This document shows positions 20,771 through 30,245 of a DNA stretch of 64,000 nt, piece by piece; position 1 is the first letter of the stretch, and each line of letters starts with the position of its first letter. This DNA comes from Pleurotus ostreatus/Saccharomyces cerevisiae fusant (lineage: Eukaryota > Opisthokonta), in contig JAMQCK010000004.1 of NCBI GenBank assembly GCA_024196135.1, positions 248,001 through 312,000 on the forward strand, read 5' to 3'. Position numbers and translations under genes: made by a program. Below the pieces are notes generated by a model, which made no database searches, was not told the DNA's origin, and was given only the letters and a program-made list of their open reading frames with translations.

Positions 20771-22873
20771 TCATCTGGTCCGTCTCGTAGAGCGGATGCC
20801 CCGCGAGCTTTCAAAGCGTTTGCGGATCTCACTGTAACCTGCGCGGTCGACGCGGTGGACGTAGTAGCTCCCACCCGTGTCTGCCCAGGAAACACTCCCT
20901 GACGCAAAAGTGCGCTCGGTCACGTCGAAGATCGTGCTGATGTCGTCGACCTTGAACAGCATGAGCAAGGAGCAGGGGTAGCAGAAACCACACACTAACA
21001 TTACGCTCCGTAACGCGGGCATTGAGGGACGACACAAATGGCCTAAGCGAGATGACGATGGCGCCCTCCTTGAGATCTAAGAACTTCGGACGAAGATTCT
21101 CATTCACTAGAAAGAAAGAAAGATTAGTGAAGAGCGGGAAGAGAAAGGCAGCACGACTTACGCCAATCGTCGAAGACCTTGTTGTTCACCAGCACCACGT
21201 CAGCCTGAGGGATGAGCTCATCGACGCGCTTGCTCTTGAGCATGTCTCCGTGCTCGAGCTCGATCTCCCCGACATTGACACCCCACATGCGACAACGCGC
21301 CTTGAACTGGGGCAGCATCCTCGACGCGATCCTCGCTGGCGTCTCCATGCACTCGATGCCGAAACTGCGGCACCCAGTCTGCAGGCTCGCCTGAGCGACG
21401 ACGTTCCCAACGCCGCACCCAAGGTCAAGGAAGAGCGAGTTCTCGTCGAGCCGCGTGTGCTTCAGCATCTCGTAGACGAGTGACGGCATGAGCTCCCCAT
21501 ACACCTTGCTGGAGAACGCCTCATACTGGCGCAATTGCGGCACAAAGGGACCGACATTACGCTGATAGTTCTCCTCCAGGATGCGCATGAGAACTTTGTA
21601 GGGGATCCCGCCGCGCGCTCTCCACCCGTCGATGGCCGAAAGGAAGGCATTGGGCGGCGGGTCGGCGAAGATGTCCTGGGGGAGCATGGGGTACTTGATG
21701 TCGCGCATCCGGCGCATGGCTTCCTCGAAGAATTCGATGAACATAGCGCCATTTTCGGTATGAAGCGCTCGCCGTATACACCTAAGCACATCGCCATTAG
21801 CTCTCGCCAGTGCCTTGGCAGCTGCCTCGGACAAGCAGGGAGTAGACAACGACGTCAAGGAGCTGTTGCAGGACCCTTGAGATGTGGGCGGGGAGGATAG
21901 GGTAGATGAGGGGGAGGATTTGGGGGATGACTCCGGGGATACTAGGTTTGAGAAGACATCTTCAGGGAGAGTTCCGAACAATTTTTGCAGTTGGGGGTCG
22001 AGGATGCCTGCTGCAAATTAGACAGGTGGGAAAGGAACAAGTGTGGCGCGCACCAATGATCACATGCAGTGAGTCTACAACATCTTTCAATGGATTATAG
22101 TGATCTGGATCCTTGGGATAGAGAGGCACAAAGCTGGGGGGGAGGGGTGAGGTTAGCATTCGTGCGCACAAGAAGAAAACACAACGCACAACTCTGTTGC
22201 ATTATTGTTTGGGTATTCAAGCTCAATGCGCGGGTAGCCCTCGCGGTAGTGCCCAAATTCGTCGAAATCTGGGCACGAGGATAAGTTAGTTGATGACTTA
22301 CAATATGCCGTTCAGATACGCACATGGCTTGTAGTCCTTCTCCATGGCCTGCACCACTTTCTCCGAGCTCCGGTTGTATTCCCCCGGCCTTCCGTCCATC
22401 TCGGTGCGCCATTCTCGGTCCTGATTCGGCGGGGGAGCATCGTCCGCGGGGGGGAGTACGGACGAAGACCGGGACTTGCTGCTATGGCGGTAGATGGGTT
22501 CGGGGGACGTTTCTGGCGAGCTTCGGCGCGAGCCTGACGAGGACGCGACGCGTTTCTTGATGTACCCATGCTCGGTGCGGATGCGCTTGACCTGTTTAGG
22601 CAGCGCTGACGCCGCATCGGGCTCCTTGCGCTTCTTCAGAGGAGGGGCGGGGGACGGGGATGCCGTGGCGGAGAACGTGGTCGGTTGTCGAGGTTTGGGC
22701 TTGGGGGCTACAGCACCGGGCTTTGGTGGGATCGGAACTGGGCGCTTCACGGTTCTGACGTTTACAGCGGGGGTTCGCGCTGCGACGGTGACATTTGTAC
22801 GTGACTTGGAGAAGAAGTCGAGGTTTGAGCCGCCGTGCGAGGACTTCACGGTCTTCGTCGTTGACGAGAGCAT
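20771..22873 (-). CDS. DOT1: Histone H3-K79 methyltransferase Dot1
   Basis: SAM-dependent enzyme that methylates Lys79 of histone H3 on nucleosomes; linked to silencing boundaries and the DNA-damage checkpoint in fungi. The model gives 614 residues from six minus-strand exons: 22873-22324, 22268-22190, 22133-22054, 22010-21162, 21106-21000, 20950-20771. The first about 170 residues are a basic, Pro/Ser-rich tail with KKRKEPD and KKRV, suited to nuclear import and DNA binding. The catalytic domain includes VYGELMPSLV, then DLGCGVGN near 432-439 (SAM binding), FGIECMETP, DVVLVNNKVFDD (active-site NN) and a late ISLRPF. The first intron uses a donor inside the reading frame, and splicing restores YKPYFDEFGHYREGYPRIELEYPN. 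The third intron has a tandem CAGCAG acceptor that would add or omit one residue. A palindrome with AP-1-like half-sites lies just upstream. Confidence 0.94.
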
Positions 22874-23346
22874 TGACGGCGGCGGGAAACAAGCAATGGC
22901 GAGTCACGGTAGCGTGACTCGTTGAATTTGGCTTCACGTGGTCACACATTGGCCAGAGCTCGTCTTTCCATTGTTCTTCTGCATTGTGAAATTGCTGCCG
23001 CCCTTGTCGGGTTGCATTGGCCATGTACATAACAGTTGTAATTGTTCCAGAACCGAGGTACGCGATACAACAACGACGAAGAAGAGGACTGACGAGGCGA
23101 ACATGCAGAGAAGACCACGTACCGACCCCATTATTCCCCCTGCGTCCCCGGGCAAGCTAGGTCAAAAGAGGGGAGGGAAGACATACTGTAGCAGGCGAGT
23201 GTACACGTTACTAGAGAGCGTTCAGCGCGGCACGCGTCAAGAACGAGAATGCATAGCAGGGAGGGACGAACTGGCTGGCTCGATCTCCTGTGCGAGAAAT
23301 GAACACCAGCGAGCGCGGCCACCAAGAATCTGTGCTGACCGCCTGA
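22874..23346. promoter_or_regulatory. DOT1 upstream region with palindromic element
   Basis: 473 bp between DOT1 (start) and the BuGZ-like gene (stop). At 22901-22920, GAGTCACG and CGTGACTC form perfect 8-bp arms around GTAG, so two TGACTC half-sites (the core seen by Gcn4/AP-1 bZIPs) face each other 28-47 bp above the start codon. CACGTG follows at 22935-22940. Function is inferred only. Confidence 0.5.
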
Positions 23347-24725
23347 TCACAAGAAGTCCTCTGCCCGTGCGCGCTTCGTACCCCGCGGCGCATCCTCTCC
23401 CGCGGTCGCCTTGTCGAAGTAGTATTTCGGATGGTACGCCCGGTGCTCGGCCTAAGCAGACGAATTAGCGGCTGATTGAGACAAGCAAACAACCCACGTA
23501 CAGCAGATATATTCGCGTCCTTGAACTTCAAGTCGCCCTTAACGTCCGGATTTGTCTGAGGGATGAGTACTTCGGGTTTGGGGATCTGCGCTGGCGCGTT
23601 CGATGCGGGTTGTTGTCCTTGCGGTGGTGGCGGTCCAGGTGCAGGTGTCCCATTTTGTCCAGCAGGAGGTTGACCAGCGGGCACGAAGGCGGGAGGCGCC
23701 GCGAAGCGCATCAGGCCGCCAGGAGGTACCGGTGGAGCGCCCGGCATACCTGGCGGCGGTATAGGTGCGCCTGGGGGCCCGAACGGCGGAATAGGCATGC
23801 CTGGTGGTGGCGAGATGCCCGGTGGTACAGGAGATATCCCTGGCGGGACCATACCAGGCGGTGGAGGGAATGGCGGCATGCCAGGCGGAACAGCACTGCA
23901 TGTACAAAATCAGCGCGCGCACAAAGACAACCACCTTCACACTGCTCACCCAGGCGGCATCGCGAACGGAGGGGGGAACGGCGGCGTCGCGCCCGGGGGG
24001 AAGGGGGGCAGGGGCATATTCGGTGGAATGGGCGGGATCGCCGCGGTCGGTGGCGCCGAGTATGCTTGAGGGGGTGCGCCATACACCACCCCGCCCGCCG
24101 CGCCGTCCTTCGCAAGCGCGTCCGGGTCCGCGTTCTGCCCCATGAGCGCCTTGTGCTGCGCGAGCGCGGCCTGCAGCTCCGCCTCCGTCAGCACGCGGTT
24201 CTCCACCTTCGGGCGCTTCGGCGGCGGCTGCGAGATTGAGCCCGCCGCGAGCCCGAGCTCGATCTCCTTGCGCCGCTTGTAGTCCGCGACGTCGGGGGCA
24301 GGGATGCCCTCCATGCCGAAGATCTCGACTTCATAGCCGTCGCGGCCAGGAATGGCGTTCTCAATGCGCGGGAGGCTGGGAGGGGGGATGTCAGTCAAAG
24401 GAAGGAAGCATGGCGACGCATAGCAAACGCACTTTTCAGGCTCCAACTTGTGCACTTGTTGGATGTGGACAGCGAGACCACCGGCAGTGTTCAACCGACG
24501 GGGGCACATATTGCACTTGAAGTGCTTCGCCTTCTGGTGCTGCATGAGGACTGGGGGAAGGGGGATAAGTACACCGCGAATGCACAACACGTTGACGCGC
24601 ACCCTTTTCATCCTCAAATTCGCGCTCACAGTACCAGCACCATGGCCGGATGATCTGCTCTTAGTTAGCTTCCATGCGTGCTGGCCGTTGAAGGGACCGA
24701 CCTGCTTATTCTTTTTCTTGGCCAT
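23347..24725 (-). CDS. BuGZ/ZNF207-like zinc-finger protein
   Basis: Homolog of animal BuGZ/ZNF207, which binds Bub3, microtubules and spliceosome components. The fungal role is not established. The model gives 372 residues from six minus-strand exons: 24725-24702, 24654-24603, 24550-24433, 24375-23950, 23895-23502, 23451-23347. Splicing the 24-nt first exon and 52-nt second exon rebuilds the diagnostic N-terminus: RPWCWYCEREFEDEKVLMQH at residues 11-30, followed by QKAKHFKC, a second finger (C-x2-C at 38-41) ending HIQQVH, then NAIPGRDGYEVEIFGMEGIP. The rest is low-complexity Pro/Gly/Met-rich sequence, a property linked to phase separation in the animal protein. I could not point to a GLEBS (Bub3-binding) motif, so Bub3 binding should not be assumed. 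The C-terminus reads TKRARAEDFL. Confidence 0.88.
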
Positions 24726-25157
24726 TGTTCTGCGCGCGACGTCCTTTGGGGGAAAAGGCAAGCCCGAAAATGGGAATTCGGGGCAAAGTGTGACAAACGT
24801 CACTAGCGCGTCACACAATCGAACCTACGCAAGCATATCTCTTTCTTCGACCGGTAAACAGGCCTTTCGGGTACAAATACGGATTGAATCGATTTCATTA
24901 ATCTCCCCGACTCGTAGATATATTATTGAAACCAATCGCAGCAGAGCGGAGAGTAGTGAGTACATTACAGGGTCATGAGGGGAACGTTGGCTCGACGTGC
25001 AAAGAGGATCTGTGCGTACGGAAGTGTTCACGGAGGCGGTGATGTTTGTACATAGCTTCGAGCGTGGCAAATCATTGGACCGAGACCACACCGGGGCAAC
25101 AGACTGGTCTGGGATCATGAACGATGGCGGTACCCGACGACGAACGCTTGAAGCTGC
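24726..25157. other. Intergenic between BuGZ-like and oxysterol-binding genes
   Basis: 432 bp holding the BuGZ-like promoter and the 3' flank of the oxysterol-binding gene. Contains TGACAAACGTCA near 24791-24802. No other feature. Confidence 0.45.
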
Positions 25158-26946
25158 TCATGTCTCCGACGACGTCTTGCTGTGCGCCGGGATGTCTGTC
25201 GCGAAGATGAAGGTCTCGATCTCGGCCTTCGCTTCCTTAGGGTCCTTCGCCGTGTTGAGCCTGCCGGAACGTCAGCAGCAGCTCCAACGGTGCCCACGAG
25301 AATACGTACAGAGTCTTTGGCACCCACCGCCCGTCGTGCTCTTTGAAGAAGCGCGGGACGTGCGAGGTGCCGCTCTCGTCCAGCTGTCGCCGCCGCTCGC
25401 GCTGCGCGTCCTCGACTTTCGCCTTCGCGGTCGTCGCTGCCTCCATGTCCTTCGCTTGAATGGCAGCGGTGAGCTCCGTCCATAGCCTACAATCCAGTCA
25501 GCCGACCACTCACGCACTTGCATCGCGCGACTGACCTCCTCGACTCATTTGGCTCCTGCTCGTCCTCTGGCGCCACCCACTTCGGCGCCACATTCTGCCC
25601 ATCCTTCACAGCATCGAACAGCACGCGCTTCTTACCCGTCTGGGCCAAGATGTCAGTCGAGGAATAATCGTACCAGCCCATGCCTCATGCTTGCCTTCGT
25701 GTCCTTGAACTCCATAACGTGGCTCCAGCGACCCGTGATTTCGCCAATGTCCTTGTCCTTGTGCCGCAAGCGGCCGGCAATGGCATTGTACGTGCCGGAG
25801 AAGAAACCCTGAGCGGAAGTCAGTCAGGGCGATGACAGGATTGGCGCGAACGTGACTCTCGCGCAGACGAAAACGGACCTTCGTCTTGAACTCCAAGTCG
25901 CAGTGAATATCGTTGTTCTCGTTCGTGGCGGTGCATGTGTCGCCGAGCTCAAGGACCATCTTGCCGAAGAGGATGCCCCTGGCGTACATGTTCGGCATTG
26001 TGATCACATAGTCTGTATGCCTAGATGAGAAAGTCATTCACCAGCGAGGTAGCAGTACGTACCGCCATCCCCTGGTGCGCCGTGCAGGATAACACGGTTC
26101 TCGCCATCCATTTGCGTCGAGACGCTGTTGCCCAAGAACCGCGACTTCGGTCGCAGCTCCCCGATTACGCTAACGTGATTCTCGGGCGACGTATAGTAGA
26201 ACGCAGAGATGGGCGGGTGATGCGAGACTGATGGTGTTTAGCCGTGAGCGCCGGGCTACCCGTGTAAGCGCGCATCCCCTACCTTGCTCGGCAATGTAAA
26301 AGCCCTGCGTGCCATTCGAGTAGTCGTATCGACATCGGAAGAACTCGCCGAGGACGGGGTTGTATCTGCAGTGGTTAAGTAAACGCACGGGAGGGGACGC
26401 GGCACGCATGGCGCGGCTGTGACACGCACGGTTTCTTGACGCCCTTGGGCTTGATGTGCCATCCGGCTAGGTAGTACTGCAGGACGCGCAGGAAGCGCTC
26501 CTCCGGGTCATCACACTTGTCCGCGCTGCGAAGACGCGCGCGTCAGCGGTGAGGGAAGCGGAAGGCGGAAAGTAGGCGGCGCGCACCCGAAGATGAGATC
26601 GGGATGGGACATGAAGTCGGTGATGCGCTCGAGCATGCTGCGCGGCTCGAGTACGAAGGTCGGGAACGTCACACGCGACAGATCCATGCCGACTCTGGTG
26701 AGGGGTGATCAGTGGGGTGGAAGCTGTGAGACGCCGCGAAAGACGCACCTCAGCTGCGAAATGAGCGACATGATGATGGAGCCCTCATTCTCGTCGCTGC
26801 TCCGCATTGTCAGTGACCAGTTCACCGTCTCTGCGACGATAGACGCACAGAATCGACGTGTCATCGGGCTCAGTATCCTCGGGGGCCTTGTCCTCTGACT
26901 TGGCTCCCTTGATATGCGACGCTGTGCTGGTGAAGAACCCCATCAT
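25158..26946 (-). CDS. Oxysterol-binding protein, Osh4/Kes1 type
   Basis: Soluble sterol/PI4P exchanger acting at membrane contact sites and the Golgi (family knowledge). The model gives 410 residues from 11 minus-strand exons (26946-26849, 26799-26749, 26694-26587, 26525-26430, 26365-26283, 26227-26063, 26012-25879, 25808-25695, 25639-25536, 25486-25310, 25260-25158); yeast Kes1 has 434. It has the OSBP fingerprint [12 protein letters not shown], an N-terminal lid region, [39 protein letters not shown] and a C-terminal helix ending [13 protein letters not shown]. No PH domain, ankyrin repeats or FFAT motif is seen, so this is the short form. The intron at 25640-25694 is GC-AG, with the donor GCAAGC and a CTGAC branch point. 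Two adjacent ATGs begin the frame; the first is chosen. Confidence 0.94.
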
Positions 26947-28695
26947 GGTCGGCAGTCGTGTCGTGCAGGTCTATCTGCTTGGTAGGATTCTACTCTGAAT
27001 CTATGCTGGTGATGTCGATGAAGCGCGCTCGCCGAAGCGCTCAGATGACCCCAAGCAGATGCTGTTGAATGGGCGCGGATGTTATATCGAAAATCCTTGC
27101 TCGTAAGACAGTGACGATGGGCTGCGTGCTTTCCACGCCAGAATGGAAGTGGAGGAGATGGGAGGAGGAGGAGAACAGGGGCCAAGTTGGGTACGTCAGA
27201 CATTTTATCTCATTTTGATGCATCATCGCCGTGCCATATTTGGGCAACTTTTTCTCGACTTCGTCTAACCTCACTCTTATCTTGCCCTCATCATCCCCCA
27301 AAGACGTTCGCATTTTCAGTTCAGTCCTGAAGCACTTAAGTCTTCGAGTTGATCAAGATGTTTACGTCGAACCTATTGGCTCTCGGACCTTCGCTTCATA
27401 TCGGATTGCTTACCTCCAAGGCCCCCGGTCACCGGCTCCGTTGCCTACTCTAACCTCGAAAGGACTTCGATGGGTACCACTGTTGACATGACATAATGTG
27501 CCTCTGCTGCCTCGACGGCGGAACACGAGTCATTGGTGACGGTGAGACGCCCTGCCACCGCTTCACGCTATTTCGCCAGTCATCACTGTGATCTATCGGT
27601 CCTCGTACGCTCGACCTGCCCTACGATGCCTTCAATCCTGGACAGTGGAATCACCTCGTGCTCCAAGGCCAGCCGATGCAGTCGTCCATCCCCTCCCCTT
27701 TCACAGGCGGCAACTGGCCCGATATTGCTGCATATTCTCTACTGCTTCAATGGGCTCTTTCATCAAATTCATCGAGTTGGTCATGTACTGTGGCCATTCG
27801 CCAAGGCTCGTGACTATCACAGCGCGCATGACGTCGCCCTGCCCTGAGCCCATTCAGCCATTGTTCTCAATTCGTACGCGGAACCAAATACCGAAGCGCC
27901 GACGGTTAAAGTGCGTCCCCCCGCAGAACGCCAGATCCAGGTTACTATAATGTCTCCGCTCACCGAGGCGCGAGTCGATGGTACGCGCATCGATCTAGAT
28001 CCTCCGACAATGTTTTCGAAATCATTCGGTTCTGAGACAGAGCTCGAGCTCCCTCTTGTAGAAAGGTCGCATTGTTTACCGCCATCCATCCCCACTGGCA
28101 CTTCCGCCAGACCAGGACTGACTTGAAATTGAACGAACCACAATTAAGCTCAAGCGCAGTAAGATTTGCGTCCGGAGTTCGTCAGTCAAGTTTTCAAGTC
28201 TCGAAGAGCAAGTGTCATGATTCCGATGTATATGCTAAAGAGTAACGGGGACAAAGGGGCGCGACTTCCGTGCCAAAATGTGTTCCAGCCGCGCGCTGTC
28301 CATGTTCTCTGCCTAATCACGGCAAGCTCGGGACCAGCATCGACATACTCGAGAAGCGCGTCGCTGCGTCGCGCAAAGCCAAGGAAAATACCAATTGTTG
28401 CCGCCATGTCGTCGAAAGACTACTGATGTGAGCGGAGGTACGTACATGAGGCGCGCACAGGTATATATTGGCGCGCCGCGGTATCGTGTCGAGATCCAAG
28501 GACAGCCGGACAGGAACCCTTACAGCTGGACCATGGAACATTGTAAGGCAATCAATCGATCCTCCGTTACCGCAAGCCTGCATAAGCCACTGCAGTGTCG
28601 CGTGTAGTGCCGCCGAAGGCGATAGCAGTCAGTCACTCCGCCCGCAAAGGCGAGTTATTTCTCATATTGGTGGTGTCTACGTCTTTCCTACGCTA
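26947..28695. other. 1.7-kb intergenic with a decayed kinase fragment
   Basis: Contains the promoter of the oxysterol-binding gene on the left and the 3' flank of the pseudokinase on the right. Apart from the fragment near 28309-28407, the short frames show nothing recognisable. Confidence 0.45.
28309..28407 (-). pseudogene. Fragment resembling the C-terminus of the neighbouring pseudokinase
   Basis: Read on the minus strand from 28407, the first 33 codons resemble the last segment of the pseudokinase at 28696-29743: both have an Asp-Met start (DM), then a helix with F/FF and RR, then L-x-EY-x-D-x2-P-x-LA. About a third of the residues match in register. No earlier kinase motifs are found upstream of it in any frame, so this would be the tail of a tandem copy that has otherwise been lost. 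The match is short and ungapped; chance is possible. Confidence 0.4.
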
Positions 28696-29743
28696 TCATA
28701 TTGTATAGAATCTTGCAAGGTCGGGAACGCCATCTGTGTATTCGCTCAGACGCTTGTTGTGCCGACGACAGTCAAAGAATGCGGACAGCAGTTTTCGCAT
28801 GTCGTACCACACCTGCGCTTGAAGCGGCCGAGGCTCAACCGCTTGTCCAGATAACGAATGATCTTTACTCTCCCAATAAATGAGAACGGGGTGTCCATTG
28901 TTCACGTCGACGATGATATGTGCCTCCTTGATGTCGCAGTGGTAAGCGCCCCTGTTGTGGGCCTCGCGGAGCGTCGTGACAGCTTCGCAAAACTACTGCT
29001 GTCTTAGAGAGCTCACCGCTATTGACGCGAGAAAGCGCTCACCAAAGCAAAGTACTGATCGTATTCCCAAAATTTGGTTGTTGTAGAGCTTGTGTCAGGT
29101 GCGTCGATCTTGGCCTGGCGTACGTCCAGTAATATAGGGCCTACGACGTACTCCGAGACCAGAAGGTACGCAACCTCGCCATGCGGCAGAGTTACCTGTG
29201 CGTCGTTGAGTATCACAGAGAGATTTAGAAGGCTGCGATGCCCACGTTGTGCATTCCGAAGAAGTAGGGCAGCGTGCTCCCCTGAAAGCCGGCAAGCTTT
29301 TTGTACGCGGTCGCTTCCTTGATGGCGCGGACCTCCGGGAACACATATATACCCGTTATAATGTCGATGGCAGCGGTGTCATGTTCGGGAAGCTGCATGT
29401 AGCTCGGGATTATGAACTTGAACACCAAAGTCACGTCCGGGTCGACATCGCCAGTTTCCGCCAGCCGTGCCAGCCAGACTTGGGATCGATAACCGTAGTC
29501 TGTCTGCAGTGGTTCCGCAAGTATGAAGCGCGCTCGTGTACCCAGAGGTACAGCAGGAGTAGCGCGTGGACGTGGCTCACTCAGCGGCGATGTCGCGTTG
29601 GAGTAATCCGCAACGAGAGCGAGCTCGAACGTCATGCCTTGCGATGTTGGTTTGCCTGCACATTTGCCCAGCAAATCGAGCATGCGAGATTGATAATCCA
29701 CAATAGACGCTGGGTCACCGGGAACGAAAGGAGGTTGCACCAT
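28696..29743 (-). CDS. Protein-kinase-like protein, probable pseudokinase
   Basis: 315 residues from three minus-strand exons: 29743-29246, 29195-29043 and 28992-28696, with two 50-nt introns. Splicing the first removes an in-frame stop and joins GMHN to VTLPHGEVAYLLVSEYV, a normal beta5-hinge transition, so the gene is intact. Kinase landmarks: FKF (beta3 Lys) in VTLVFKFIIP, a Glu-containing helix (EATAYKKL), hinge SEYVVGP. The catalytic loop is YHCDIKEAHIIV: the HRD Asp is kept (HCD), but the Mg-binding Asn is His. The DFG position reads LIYWES, so the metal-binding Asp is Tyr. Loss of both metal ligands makes catalysis unlikely. Related kinase-like proteins are abundant in Agaricomycetes and mostly uncharacterised. 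The true start could lie upstream in an unseen exon. Confidence 0.72.
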
Positions 29744-30245
29744 CTTGGACCATGCGAAGGAGGGAAGAGAGCTTGCACGACGATCAGGGCTTGCTACAAT
29801 GGGTAACGCAGGGCGCGAGAGTTGTCTATGGTGACAGAAAAACAATTAGGCTTGGCAGATTGCAGAGATTCTGTGAGTTGAAAATCTCAGAATCGATGAT
29901 GGACGCAGGACGAGTCTGTCAGGTTAAAGCATGCCAGTGGACGCCTCGTTCCCGGGTCTTGCCGCCACCTTTATTGTTCCTAATCGAGAAATATTCGGTG
30001 ATCGCCGAATCCCACCAGCTTCGCAACCTTAAAAGCCCGCACCACCTTGTTTAAACCACCATCTCTCCCTTCACCCCCCTTCGTCCCTCGCCACGCCACA
30101 TAGCTCGCCTCGTGCATCACACTGCTTGACACTGACCTCGGATTTCTGCCTTCGCACTTATCCAAAGTCGAGGCGCTCGAAGACCCCCAGCTGAGTTCCT
30201 ATCAGAAGCGCAGGAGATCCTTGCTCATAGCCTTCTCTCGAAATA
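29744..30245. promoter_or_regulatory. Divergent promoter, pseudokinase and F-box gene
   Basis: 502 bp between two start codons facing apart. It contains the inverted repeat ATTCGG-TGATCG-CCGAAT at 29993-30010 and an AT-rich CTTAAAAG near 30027. No factor is assigned. Confidence 0.4.

Noticed and set aside
22269..22301. 33-nt intron in DOT1 using the GTAAGT donor after NGIL
   Set aside because: Too short and shifts the frame out of the conserved region; the upstream GTGCGT donor gives a 55-nt intron and restores YKPYFDEFGHY.
29196..29245. Kinase-like gene called as a pseudogene because of in-frame stops
   Set aside because: The stops fall inside a 50-nt intron with good GT and CACAG borders; after splicing the frame is open from start to stop.
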